Source: Leptidea sinapis (taxonomy: Eukaryota > Arthropoda > Insecta > Lepidoptera > Pieridae). Taken from it: a DNA stretch of 64,000 nt. Made by a program: the position numbers and the translations under genes. The notes under the pieces were generated by a model, which saw only the letters and a list, made by a program, of their open reading frames with translations, was not told where the DNA came from and searched no databases. Each line of letters opens with the position of its first letter. The first letter of the stretch is position 1. Positions 30,401 to 45,400 of this stretch are shown piece by piece. Location: NCBI RefSeq assembly GCF_905404315.1, contig NC_066270.1:16448001-16512000 (forward strand), read 5' to 3'.

Positions 30401-33400
30401 CATTTTAAAATATACTAATCTGTTTTCGTACTTTGGTAAACTTCTACATTTATTATTTGCAAAAGATACCAGCTGTACAAGAATTTCTTTTGAATATTTT
30501 CCAATCTTGCAGAGTGAACCAAGTACTTTGAAGACCATATACAACTATTGTACTCTAATATGCTTCTGACGACGCTTGAAAAGATTGTGGTTAAGAGGTC
30601 TTTAAAAAGGTTAATAAACCTAGAGATAAAACCAGAAAGTTTGGAAGATCTTTTAATAATGTTTTCATAATGTTCTCTGAAAGTTAATGACCTATCAACT
30701 ATTACTCCTAAGTCTCTTATGCTCTGAACTTCCTTTAGTCTGTGATCCCGCAAATAGTAATTCATAGAGGAAGATTTTTTCATGTTTGAGAAGCATTTGC
30801 AATAGCACTTATTTTAATTCAACATTTTGTTAAGTCTGCACCAGTTGTTTACATTGTTTAGCTGTAATATTATGTTGTCATCATCCTGCTGTATTTTCTT
30901 GTACAATTTTAAATCGTCAGCATACATTTTAAAATCACATTTTAAGTCATACACTAAATCATTCATAAATATGATAAAGAATAGTGGACCCAAGTGAGAT
31001 CCTTGAGGTACCCCCATGGGTATGGACTGTGCTGTCGATACATAACCTTGGATTTTAACGATTTGAGTTCTATTTTTGAGATATGATTCGCACTACCTGC
31101 ATAAGAACCATGAATACCCATTGCCAAAATCTTCCGCGGTAATAACTTTGCTTTGTTGCTATTTGACCTTTGATATTCAACATACTAAGGAGCAATTGAC
31201 AATGTGGCTGACTGCTTACGACATGTCATTCAAAATGAGTTACAGTAACAATAGATTTGCTTTCCTTTTCATTCGTGCCAATCTCCAATATGCTCTTCTC
31301 TCTTGCACGCTTTGTTTGTGTATTCCAAGCGGAGGATATATCTATAAGTTATCATACAATTGTTAATTTTGATAAAACAGTTGTTGATAACCATTTATTT
31401 TAGGCAGAAGTTTAAATGAAGAGAAATCTTGCTTATGTATTATATTTTAAGTTAACAGTCAAATTATTGTTTCTAAGATATAAATGATACTCACTGACGT
31501 TGGCTTGAGGTGGTCTCCAATACAAAACGTTATCCACAGGCTGGCCCCAAAGTGTATTCCGCTCTCGTGCATCCATTGGTGTATTTATCTCCGCATAGGA
31601 AACCGCGTATCGTCTTGACAGAGCGTTCAGCGTGAGTCTTACGAGAGGTGATGGGACGGATCTAGTCAGAGCTCCGTATCGAGACTGTGCTGCCCACGCA
31701 CCAGCTAGCGCCACCTGCCGGCTGCAGGCGTGCTCCACCACAGCTGCCATGCGGCGAGGAGATCCTCCAACCGGAAGAGATAGGCAAACCATTCCTGTAG
31801 GCAATACAAATTGTGATGTATACCACCCACTTGTTCATGATCGTTTTTCTTTGATGACCTGGTTAATTATTTGGTGGTTATGTTTTGTTTTTACAAAAAT
31901 AAAGGAATCATTAATATTTCGAATGAAAACAAAACGTAATAATAATTATTATTATTTATTTGCATAATGTGTGTATACAAGTTAACAAAAATACTAAAGG
32001 AATCATAACATTAGCCTGCAGCAAGGGCATACAAATTACATTAGCTCCACATCATTATAAGCCTATATTATTATTTTCCTAGTAAACATTAGGTTTTGCC
32101 ATGAACTGCCATAGGTACCTTATACTGCTTAACTTATTAGATATAAAATTGTTTTTTTTTTTGTTATCAACATACCCAAGTGGCACTGTTTCCTATGTTT
32201 AAAATAAATATCTTTGAATCTTAAGTGAGCAACATCAAAATTAATTGAATCGATGTATGAATAAAGTTTTCTCCCAAACTACCAATATCACCTAAAAATA
32301 TGCTGAACGACACGACACTGAGAAAGCACTAAATACAATGAATAAAATTGTTCTGTATATAAATAATACTGCGATTCTATTATTTGTGATATGATATGAC
32401 TAACAATTGTATTCAGAACACTTTGGCTGAGTTGCATCGTATTAGCTACATCACATTTTTTGCTTAAGCAGTATTTTAACATATTTATTATGGCCAAAGT
32501 TATTTGGTGCAACCCAGCCCTAAGAGCCCAAATAAAATATTTTTGTATTTTAAAATTATACCTAAATTAAATTACATTTTACACAACTTGTTCATGTTAG
32601 TCGCTACGTAACAGGTCCGTATTGGTCGACATGCATAGGTAGATAATGTCGCTATATCTCCCAGCTGTTACAAGTTGTTAAATATGCATGGCACATGTTA
32701 TGTGAACGGTCCATCGCGGAGGTTATTTGCTCTATTCCATTTTACCCTCGACATAGAGACAATCTACGTAGCTTTCACTCTTTGAAATGTATAAAAAATA
32801 AATTTAATTGCAATATGTATACCTGTGTCTTGAGATTTCTTATTCCTCTTCCCGTTGCCTTCAGCGAAAGCGTACAGGAAGTCCTCAGAAGCTGCTCGTG
32901 CTGTGACCAGGATGGTGTCCGGGATCACGCTGCTCGTTTGTTCGAACAACGCGCGAAGTGACTCGGTCGTAGCAAATAATGATATGTCCGTAGAGGAGAC
33001 TCCGAGAGCGCGCGCGGCTCGTTCGATACTCGAGCGTGGAACCGATCGAGACCATGACGTTACCTGTTATAATTTAATGTATTATACATTATACAAACAG
33101 GATAGCACTAAAAGATATCTACCTACCAAGTGTAGGAAAGATATCGCCAAACATAACTTGGCCGCACACCTATCATAATACGTGGGTGACACTGAAAGTT
33201 TTTAGAACTGGCCAGTTAGAAACATTGCTTATGAAAACTTTTTTTGAATTTAAATTTTAGAACTCTTTGGTAACCTAATGTAGTATTTTGCATTCGATGG
33301 TCATTTGTTTTTGTGAATTGGCGGCAAATCTAAAACTCTTGTTACACGTGAAAATGAACCTAACGCGAGAAAATTTTCGCTCTATGATTTTTATGACTTT

Positions 33401-36400
33401 CGTTGTGGGCTTACAACAAAGCTTAATGAAGCCCCATCTCGTGCCACTATTTACAATTGGTTTAACGAGTTTAAGCGTGGACGTAGCAATCTTAATGATG
33501 ATCGGCGTGAGGGACGTCCTTTAACAAGGACTACTGAAGATAATATGCTGTGCGACGCATGATAGAGGAAGATAAGAGAGTGACACATCAGCAGATACGG
33601 GCAAGCCTAGGCATTGGTATGAGTCTAGTTCAAAAATTATAACACTAACATTTAGGCGTCAGGAAGCTTTGTATCAGATGGATTCCCCATACTTTAACCG
33701 ACCACCAGAAACACCTTCGCATCGTCTGGTGTCGCCAAATCTTAGATAAGTTCAACGGCGTTGATTCAAATGCTGTATTTGACATCGTCACAGGTGATGA
33801 AAGCTGGATATATTGCTACAAACCGGAAACCAAAAGACAATCGAGGATCGGCCAACTAAGGTAAAGAAAGGAAGAAGTAAAGGAAAAAAGATGATTGCCT
33901 CATTCTTTGGTCGGAAAGGTCATTTCGCGACAGTTGTGCTAGAAGATGGAAGGGCAGTTACTGCAGACTGGTATGTCAATTGCTGTTTGCCTGTTGTCTT
34001 GGAAAAAATTCGACAGCAGCGTCCTTGAACCAGGATCCTCCTTCATCACGACAATGCTTCAGCGCACTGCGCAAAACGGGCTGTTGAATATTTGACTATG
34101 GCAGGTGTCGAGATAATCGCCATACAGTCCTGACCTGGCGTCCTGCGACTTTTATTTATTCCCAAGAACTAAAGATAAAGTTCGAGGTTTTCGCTTTACG
34201 AGCCCTGAAGATGCGGTGAAAGCGTACAAAAATGCCATAGAAGAGACCCCTTAGGAAGAATGGGCCCACTGCTTTTCTCAGTGGTTTCATCGAATGCGAC
34301 GATGTGTAGAGAGGAACCGAGATTACTTAAAAATAATAAAAGTATTGGCAACTTTCAACATTAAGCCGTTTTTCATTTACTAAACATTTTCAGTGCTACC
34401 TAGGTACACTTAGAATATGAAGATGACCTTTTACCAGCGTTACAGGATGTCGGCTAGTTTATGGGGTAAAAAATACTGAGCAAATGAGACTTAACATCCT
34501 TTGTCTTAGGTGACGAGCGCAATTGTAATGCCGCTCAAAGTTATTAGGCTTTTAAAGAATCCTGAGCGCCACTTCATTGTATTGGGCGGGGCGTATCAAT
34601 TACCATCAGTCCTGCGTGAACGTTAGTGAACGTCCTGATCGTCTAGTCCCTTATTGTCATACAAAAGTCTTACCTTTCTACCGCAAAGTGATATCGTTTG
34701 TAAAATGTTTCTCCTTGCATTGTCAGTTCCCATAGTATCTATCCAAAGGTTCCTGGGTGCTCTGTATCCCTCAATGAGTCCACGAACACCCTCAACACTC
34801 GCTTTGATAAACAGATGCGCCAAATCGGCATACTTCCAAACGAACGTGTGAGAATTTCTCTTGCGGCCAGTACTCTTGAGCTCGTTGAGAGCAATTATTT
34901 CATCACGAATTTTAAATGGTAGAGTCAAAGTGGTCTTTGTCATTGTGAAAGCATAGTCTAGCATTCTGCGCGGCCATTTGCGTGGATCTACTGTTACTAA
35001 TGGGGATATTAAAATCTGAAATTAAAGTGGAACAAATGTAAGTCCAATGTCAAGAGAAACAGAATAAATCCGCGTTATACAGTTACTAACAGAGTGACGA
35101 ATAATTATTACAGCTTGACAGATTTTGTAACTATGATTTTTGACTTGCAAGTGTAAGATTAGTTACCTATACGTCATTTTGAGTTAATTTACTTATTTTT
35201 CTTTATCATTATATACCTTCCTTCTTACTTATATTAAAAATAATACAACGTGGAAACAAACCAACGCTCTAAAATATTTCTAATCATAATTTTTAAGCAC
35301 AATAAAAAAGGTTGCAGATAAGTGCTGCTCTTCAGAACTTATACAAATATTTAAGAAAGTTATCTTTAAACTTGTAACAAAGAGTTATAGGTAATTCCAG
35401 TATTCTATTCCAGGATTTAAAATCACTTGTTGAACGTCAATAACTACCAACCATTCATGCAGCAGAAATTCATGAAAAAGCATGCCTCAGTCCTGAGAAG
35501 AACGGGCGCAAGAAATTCTGTTTTCATAACCACAATTTTTATGATGTATTTAAGTAACTAATATATATGTCAAAAATAATACGAGTAATATTATGTATTA
35601 CCGTTATTCTAAATGACAAACTAACCCTAAAACTGGTACCTATATCAGTTACTAGTCATGACTACATTAAAAAAAAATTAATATCAAAAAATTATCCGAT
35701 GAAAATAGCCAGTCATTGATAAATTTATTTGACTATGTGCGTATCAATACACAACGTTATTAATAAATCGCCAGGCGAACATAGCCCCACACTACTCCCG
35801 TTTAAAAAAACTAAAATTCCTGTTTTTTTTTTAAATTGTCAATATTTCTAATAAAAGACACTGTCATTAATCTTTATCAAGTAATAATTGGTGTAACTTG
35901 TAACTAGAACAACAAGATTAATTGATCGCCGTATCTTAATAATAATGTGGGGTACATTGATCTACTGCACTTTAATCTATAAGAGATATGGATGAATTGC
36001 AGCTATATTTCGCAAAGGTTTGTGTCGGCGCCCATCCCCTCCTCCCATATCTCAATCATTACGACAGCGGAGACATTATCCGGAGAATCCCTCCCTGAAC
36101 TTATCACGTAACCCGCCCGTCGTATTGTAGGGGATATGATATGATTCACCGACTCAATACGACATCCATACCTTAAAAAAAGTGAAACTCCCCAAAAAGC
36201 ATAAAAGGCATTTATTTTCTCAAAATTTATTCCTTTAGAATTCTTTTTGATGTCATTTCTAATATAAAGGGTGTCCAGCGGAAAATTTTGTTTTTTAAAC
36301 TTAAATAAAAAACATATTATTAAACTCAAAATATTTATTATATTTTTAAAACAAAGCACGTTTCTGCGGATTTTATTTTTTAAAAATAATGTCCTCCAAG

Positions 36401-39400
36401 TGACGTCCATTTCGCGTAACACACTCTTGTAAGCGAACCCTCATATTGGCGAATACGCGCGAACACAGTGCTTGGGGGATTGCATCAATTTCACGCCGGA
36501 TATTTTCTTGTAGGGCAGATATGGTGCGGGGATTATTACAGTAAACTTTGGACTTGAGGTATCCCCACAAGAAAAAATCACAGGGCGTCAAGTCAGGCGA
36601 TCGTGGTGGCCAGGCTATGTCTCCGTACTTGCTTATTAATTTTCCAGGGAAAATGTCCCTTAACTTCGACATGGACACCCTGGAAGTGTGCGGGGTTGCC
36701 CCATCTTGCTGGAAATGTGTCCTATTGTTGCGTCCTGGAAAAACTTGCAATTGCGGCACTAAAAACTCATCAATCATGCGGCAGTATACAGAGGTATCCA
36801 CAGTTTCCCCCTGATTAAAAAAATACGGTCCGATTATTCCTTGAGCTGAGATGGCGCACCATACTGTGGTTTTCGGGCAGTGCAAACTTTTCTGATGACG
36901 TTCTCTTGGGTTGTTGGGATTCCAGTAACGCATATTTTGCTTGTTTACGTAACCCCCGATGTGAAAATGTGCCTCATCGCTGAACAATATGTTTCCAAGT
37001 GTTCTGGGGGTTCGAAATCGTTGCAAAGCCGTTCTGGCGTACCTTTCTCTTGAAACATAATCGTTCTCATTCAATTTTTGGACAATTTGCATTTTATAGG
37101 GATGAAGCTTTAGTTTTTTTTTCAAAATCGTATGCACAGTTGACTTCTTAATGCCTGTAGAGGCGGCAATCTTTCTTACTGATTTCCTTGGATTTCTAAG
37201 AATTTCTTGACGCACCTGTGCCACTCGTTCTGGTGTTGCTGCCGACGTAGACGGTCCTGGTGGCGGCCTATTGATCATTGTCCCTTCTTCTCGAAATCTT
37301 TGCACCCACGTTCTGATAAGCTGCGTACTCGGACCATCGCTTAATCGCCGAATGTTGTAATGCAAACAAAAAGCACGACGCGCTCGAATAGGCGAATTGC
37401 CGTTCAACAAATATTGTTCCACCGCATACGCGCGGTGCGCGCCCGACCAATGACTCATGGCGACTGACAAATCCGCAGAAACGTCGCTTCTAACGTCACC
37501 CCCTCCGCAGCCCTAACCCCGCTAACAAATGAGTAACGTTTATTTAAAGTTGAAAAATTCCCGCTGGACACCCTTTACTAGATACTACTACTGCTTCGGA
37601 AACAAATGGCGCTCTGAGAGAGAGGAAGCGGCGCAAGAAACTTTTACTACGTACTCAAGAAGCATTTGGTGTTGCAAGGTAGTTATTGCTACCCGTACAG
37701 TCGTTTGTCCCCCTTCTCCATAAAAGTTGGCTTACCTTTAGTATAGTTAAATTTCGTCTCTTACATTCCCTTTGGATGGACAGAAAGAATTTCGTTGCGG
37801 TGATGGCAGGCGTTCGTTCACTGGACCTCTTTTTGGATAGCTCTCTCAAGGCACTCGCCGCTGATATAAAGACTAGACCAGCTACATGGAAGGCTCCCGG
37901 CAATGTCTTGAGAGCTCGGGGACTTTCAACAGGATCATACTCACATATAAACTCATTCCATACATTTGACAAACTTTCGTTTAATTTAGACCACAATTCT
38001 GGAATCGCTGAGGGGGTCGGTAGTAGCTTCGAAAGAGGGCTTTGGCTACTATGGTCGATTTGATCCAACATCCGATTTGACTGCTCCATCAGTAAGAAAT
38101 CCCCAATGCTGAGCGATTGTTTCCCAGTTAGAAGTAAATGGTGGACTCTTACAAGAATATAGTATTTTGGTTCTAAAGAAACACATGGTATAATAATATA
38201 CTGCCAAGGTGGATGGTCCGTTGGAAAATATTTTGAGATAATCTCACTGACGTAATCCTGAAATCACCACAATGAAGTCAAAAGAAGCCGAAAGAAAAAC
38301 AAATCTATATTTACAATACATACTATGATTACATTAAATTAAAACTATCATTACGGGGAAATGTACCAAGCATACTGGCACTAGGCAGCATTAAAAAATA
38401 CTTTTACAGTAAATGCACGCTTACAAACACAAAGTGTCATACAAATCGCGAGTGTAAGACGTGGCTTGTCACGCACTCTAATGTAATAAACCTGGGCTGT
38501 TTTTTTTCGCCGCAATTATTTCGACGTGTTCACAGCCTTAACAGTCTATCGAGACATATAAATTATGTAAGAAAATTTTATTTGTGACAGAAGTTATGAC
38601 CAGGCTAGATCTTACGGGAATTCGAAGAACTTAAATAAGTACTTTATATCAGTAGTAACTTCTAGAAGATACTTTGTACTATCCAGTTGTATTATCTCTG
38701 AACCTGACGTCTATGACGTCATATCGTCGCATTGTTACGGTGTGCACAACAAGCATCACTACGATATTATTATTTATAAATTGATGTAAAGGTGTTGTGT
38801 TGTGATGCTGATTTTCTTATGTTACGTTATGTAACATATGTATGCAAAATAAGTATTAATTTTTGGCAGTAGATACTGTTACAGCGACAACAAAAGTCAA
38901 AACAATGAAAACTTATACGGAAAAATTCAAAATCAAAGCACGAAAATATCACGACAAGTACGTCATATATGTAAGTATACAACTTATGAGTACCCCTGAA
39001 AACGAAGTCCTGGAAAGGTCTTGAAACTAAAAGAATAATAAAAATGTTACATTTAAAAGGGTTTTATCTAGTAACCTAACGGTAATGAACTTGTAAACCG
39101 TACTGACGCAACAGGACGAGCGCGAGGGGGTAAAAGTCGAACGGGAGGGGGCTTCACGTACAAGTGTGGTCCAAAGATAATGTGTGTGTGTAGTACGAGT
39201 AGATAGCTACTAAGTTATTGACCCTTAGATATATACTTACTTGCAAGTTCGATTCACTCACTGGTCGACCTCTGTGTACAGCATTCGCGACTACGATGTG
39301 GTTCTCAGCTCTAAATGGTACATTAGCATCCCACGCATAGTTACCCCAACATGATATCAGAACATGACGCAACCTTGGGAACATCAATTCGCCATTTTGA

Positions 39401-42400
39401 TTCCTTCGCTCTATCACATGTTGTGTTAATTCGCGTTTTATGTCATCAACGTTCAGTACACCTGAAATATTTAAAATAGTTGATACACACAGTCCTGAAC
39501 ACGGAGTAGCGACATATCAATTAAAATTTGAAATTAAAACAACACATATTATGATAACATATTATGATGTCGCGACACTTTGTAAATAATGATTGTGTGT
39601 AGTGTTCTACAAAGTTATAATAAGTACCTACATTATTTTATTTAAGGTAATTTTTCTACACCATGGGTTACATGGAGTTTTATTGAGGATCCTTATTTTA
39701 ATGAAATATTATATTATAGCCAATGTCACCCGGTGATAGTGTAGCTTCACAACAGTTCACTTCAAATCGGTTCAGTAGTGTCGGAGGCTATTCATTGCAA
39801 ACAAACAAATCTTTTCTCTTTATAATATTAGTATAGACGACATAATTCAGGGATTTTAGTGGCTTGTTACATCTTTAGTTAACTGTCGATGAAAATATAA
39901 ATGATATTAATACAATCGTCGGAGTTTGCAATCTTATTCTTTTTTTTTATTTGCAAATTAAAAACATTTTTTACACATATACTTAGTATGTAGTCACATA
40001 AAAAGTACAAAGAAATTGTTTTTGTTATTTTTTATTTTTATCGGTTTATCTATTGCGTGTCTACACGCTAATTTAGATTAGGTGGTTTAAGTCATGATTA
40101 GGATAATTTTTCTTGGGAAAAGTATAAATTAATTCGGATGAGGTTTTGCCTGATGTAAGTATTGTCAGCTAGACAAGAAGCTAAGACAAACAATACTTAT
40201 TACAGGTACAAGTACCTGTAATAAGTATTGTTTGTCTTATTCTCGAGTGGAGTTTTGTGGAGTAGAGTTAGCTGAAATTTAAGATTTCTAGTTTAAGTTT
40301 ATTATTGATGTACTTTTCCGCTGATTGTGTGAAGGTATTTTGTATTTAAATTAATGTCTTGCAATGAGAGTGGTGTATGCACCAGTAACTGGCATTCATA
40401 CCAGATTATAAACCTATAAGACCATAATTATTTTTAATGTTTTGGTATGTAATGCTGTTGGTGTGTCAATAAATAAATAAATTCTGTTGTGTAATCTTAT
40501 TATTACCTTTTACGACCTTTTATGTCTGTCTGTCATAACTAAAAACAAACACAAATGTAAACGACTAAGATTAAGTATTAAGTTACCTTTAACTGAGAGT
40601 AAGACATTAATAATTCCTTGGTTCCTTTGCGTGTCCAGTAATGTCCTTACCGTGTAATGTTTGATAAAGTCCAATCTCGGATATCGGCTTGATAACAGTT
40701 TTAACCAGAGCTGCTTGCTTATTCTAACAACTGAAACAAACAATTTTAATCTTTAAGGTCCACCTTCCGATCAGTTTGAGTTACACTTCATTTAATAGAC
40801 CTATGATCGTTAATTATTCGCTTCTTATTAAAAGATCACAAGAGTTATAATCCCATGCTGGATAACCGATACATTCTAACTCAGTCGTCGAGACGACAAA
40901 AAACCTGTTATAATACTCGTACCAAGTGTTAGTGATTCGGGCTGACATCTATTGAGCGAGATTCGCTCAGCTCACTATAATTTCAGCTGTCAAATGACAA
41001 GAAAAACGAAATGCTAAGCTAACACTCAGCTATGTTTCGCATCAGTAAAGTCTGAGCAAAATCTAAGTACGCTCTAAAGATGTCAGTGTTTGGATTACCG
41101 ACGGCTCTGCCATCATGTTTTTAGTCAACACTGATTTATTTATTTACTAATAATCCAACAGCTTTATATACCATTACAATAGACTTACAAATAATTTTAC
41201 AAATATGCCAATTTAGGATTAAGAATAATAGTTACAAAACTTTAATAGGTATACATCTGTTATTTAATGCTAATATTATTACATACGTTAATAATAATAT
41301 TATTTAAGAGGTGTGTGTGTGTATAGTGTAGGTGAGTGAGGGTGTAGCTGATTGAGTGTTTTCGTGTTTATGTTATACAATTTTATTTTCGTGTGTTTTA
41401 AGTATTGAGATTTCGTGTAAAAAGCGTTGCTTAGACGTCGCAAAAATGTCAGTACCTGCGTACTCGGTATTATATAAGTATGTTATACGTTTTAAAATAT
41501 TGTTCTGGGCATAATTGGTAGTTACTTGGGGGAAGTGAAACAAGGAAGTGTGACGGGTTCTGTAGTCCGGTACGCTTAGATATATAGATTCTAATAATTC
41601 CGAACAGTATAAGGTTATTCCATAACATATGGAGTAACAGTATATCGCTTTTTTTCCGCCGTATAAACAGAGGTTCCATTCCAAAGCGTACACAGACATC
41701 GTAATAGGTGTCGAAATGAGAGTAATCCTTGAAGCACAAGAATCTGACAAACTTCTTCTGTATAGACTCAATTTTGTTTATATGTACTGCATAGTGAGGT
41801 GACCAAATACATGATGCATAATCAAGGATACTCCTTACGTATGTTGAGTACAGAGTTTTTATGCATGTTATATTTGTAAAAGAACTACATGTACGTTTGA
41901 TAAATCCGAGTCGTTTAAGAGCTCCATTAGTTATAATTTCAATGTGTTCAGACATAGTTAATTTAGAGTCCAGTGTAACACCAAGATCCCGAACTGACTT
42001 TACTTCTTTTATTAAGGAGTCACCTATCTTGTACGTAAATTTAATCGGACATTTTTGCCTCGTGAATGTTATTTTTTGGCGTTTGCTGCCATTTATACAT
42101 ATGCGATTCTTCGTGTAATATACTGCCAGATTATTCAAATCCTTTTGTATGAGATGACAGTCTGTAGTTGAATCAATGGCATAGTAAATTTTCTTATCAT
42201 CTGCATACATCAAGAAACGTGCGTGTTTAAAACAGGTAAATATGTCAAATAAGTATGAGTTATACAGCAATGGTCCTAAAATAGATCCCTGTGGAACTCC
42301 AGATAACGCATATATAAAATTACTTTTGGCACCACCCAGAACTACAGCCTGTCTTCTGTTTATTATGTAGGAGTAAAGCCATCTATGTAAATCACCTCTT

Positions 42401-45400
42401 ATACCAAGCGCATATAATTTTTTTTGCAGAATAATGTGATCCACGCGGTCAAAAGCCTTTTCAAAATCCGTATAGATAACATCCACCTGTTTTCCTTTAC
42501 TCATTTTATCGACAGTGTAATTAACAAGCACAGACAAGTTTGTAACAGTAGAGCGCCTCTTCATGAAACCATGTTGTTCTGGTGGTATAAATTTATGTAC
42601 GAGAGGTGTAATACGCTTCTGTATTACAATCTCGAAAATTTTTGCCATCGAGTTGTGGATTGATATAGGTCTGTAGTTAACGATCTGGTTTCGTTTTCCA
42701 GTTTTGTATATTGGCACAATGAGGGCCTCTTTCCATTTTGCAGGGAACTCTCCGTAACGATTAACAGACAAGGTAAATATAATTGATAAAGGTAAAGCTA
42801 AAGTATCGGCACAATTTTTAAGAAACACTGGAGGTATTCCATCACTGCCCGCGCCCTTATTTATTTTGAGTGATTTCAGAATGCGTTTTATTTCATGTGC
42901 ATCTACTGATATTTTCGATATAAGTTCGTTGTTTAGGCAACCCGGTGGAAGTTCATAATCATCATAGGAATCTGCGGGATTTTCAAAAACACTTTTGAAG
43001 TGTTGACTAAAAGCAGAGCATATCTCGGTCTCATTATTGAAATCTTTTCCGTTGTATGGCATAGTGTTAGGATGACCTATATTACCCTTTCTTAGGGATT
43101 TAACGTATGACCATAAACGAGTAGGATCTTTATTGATATATTCTTGCATACAAAAAAAGTTTTTGTCTTGAACGAAGTAAGCAAAATTCATCGAAATCTA
43201 GCGGATTTTTATATTTTTTCCATTTTTTGTGAAGTTTTAATTTATCTTTTACCACGTGTATAAGTGCTCTACTATACCAGAAAGGAAAATTTTTTGATGA
43301 TTTATTTGTAATTCTAGGTGTGAACAGAGCTATCAGATTATTAATCTGCTTATAGAATATATCAAGTATGTCGTTGATGTTGTCTCCTAGTAGAGTGTTA
43401 TGCCAGTTTATTTTGGAAAGGCCTTCATTTATTTCAATAAAGTTTGATCTATGAAAATTAAAACGAGAGATACATTTATTTTTCAAAAATTTAATATTAA
43501 GATCAGTTGTGTCTATTTCTAAGGACGGGTGATAATTATCTTCTGGAACGAGTGACTGCTTAGCTCTCAGTATATCAATTTGGAAATTGCAAAATATTAA
43601 GTCAAGAGTATTATGTGCTGTATTAGTAAGAAAGTTGTATTGCTCCAGCCCAGCTATGCTGCACATATCCAAAAATTCTATAGCAGCATTTTGAAGACCT
43701 ATTGAACCTTTTTTTAAGTGACTTACCCCCTGTTGAAACTATTTCACGTGAGATAGATTGAAGTCCCCACATAAAAGTACATTATCGTTTTGATTGTTAA
43801 CTAAATAATTAGAGAGTGCTGCTGTAAATGTCACAAGATTTGTGGCCTGATTTTTATCAGGTGGCATATAAGCAACACCGACATGAAGCTGACGGTGATT
43901 ACGGGATCCCAGTGTACTACTCGGTATGGTAATCCAAAGTGATTCTAGGCCAATACATGACCATTCCGATTTCTCTTGAGCAAGTAGATTTCTTTTACAA
44001 CAAATCATGACACCACCGCCAGTTTTCTTTGCAGTTGCACGAAAATCACGATCGCACCTAAAAACGTCATAACGGCCATCACATAATTCTCCATTATGCA
44101 AACCATCTGTAAGCCAGGTTTCCGTAGCAATGATAATGTCATAGTCATTACACAAAATGTTAAGTTTAAGATCGCTTGTTTTCGTACGTAGTCCACGAAC
44201 ATTCTGGTAAAATACTTTTAGCGCTTTAATCATTTGTTACCGGTACAAATAGTTTCAAAATTATAGTTAAAAATATTTTAGTTAATTTATGACAGCAGAT
44301 AACTTTTATAATAAAGCAATACGACGCATTATCTATTAATATGTGTGGTGTGTGTGGTGTGAGTGATGTGTTATGTAAGATGTATTTAGTGAGAAAAACA
44401 TTATATAAATTTTGATTAACAAATTCCACGAAATAGAAACCAGTAGTTGATGTATTAAATTTACAAAACAATAAGTTAGATATTTTCATATGTGAGACAT
44501 AAAAGGTCAGAGTTGTTGAAGTTATACAATTTTTTATAAATCTTTTTTTGTATTTATAGTTATGGCAGGTGATTCCTCGTTTTTCCTTAAAAAAATCTGA
44601 CAATTTCTCACCCAAACAAATTTGTAGGACTTTTTTCCTGCCAAATCCTTCGATTCTTTCAAAAGAGATTTATTATCTGGGGTCAAATGCTCAAAGACAA
44701 AGAATCTGGTAGGTGAACCGCTCAATCCAATATCCTTTGTTGTGATACCTTTAGTTTTCCGCAAGCCAGATAGTATTCTATCCTTAGTGATACGGTGTTT
44801 TAACTTTATCACAAGTGGTTTTGGGCGTTTGGGCGTACTTTTAAAAGGCTGAACTCGGTGTGCAAATTCTATTTCATCAAAAGACAGTTCTAAACCAGCA
44901 TGTTTCGCGATTTCCACCATAAATGTCTTGGGGTTTTCATTTGGTGCTTCCGGTAAACCAACAATTTCAATATTTGATTGCCGGCACCATTGCTGCTGCT
45001 TATTAATTGAATGACGTAGTTCCGATATCTGATCGTCCTTTTCAACAATATCAGCTTGCAATTTCACAATATCTTGCTTAAGGTCATGGTGTTCATTTTG
45101 AAGGACCTGATATGATTCTTGAATTAAATTAAACTGTGATGAGATAGCTTTTACTTCATCCTTTATCTGTTTCAAAAGAGAACTCTTTATTTCCGCCACT
45201 ATCTCTTCCTTAATAGTTTTTAATTTTTTGTCTAACAACTGTTCCAAATGAGGCGATAAATCAGATATTTCAGATGGATTACACACGTTGATAGATGGCT
45301 GAGTAATGGACCCCTGAGGTTTGGAGCTGCGGACTGGCGTCTTGCTATTATCTCCCACTTTCCGCTGTTTTATCAGGCATGATGGGCATTTCCACTGGTT

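Larger units (their letters stand above)
36196..37650 (-). mobile_element. Family B LINE 3' end, split by a mariner insertion
   Basis: 36196-36266 (AAAGGCATTTATTTTCTCAA ... TGTCATTTCTAA) and 37578-37650 (CTAGATACTACT ... GGCGCTCTGAGAGAGAGGAA, GCGCAAGAAACT) are adjacent pieces of the LINE B tail as in 24840-24980. They are separated by the mariner 36267-37575. Confidence 0.88.

Noticed and set aside
40653..40730. Shorter form of WSD exon 2 ending at ACG|GTAAGG
   Set aside because: Its phase does not fit exon 3; the downstream donor AAAG|GTAACTT fits both phase and family alignment.
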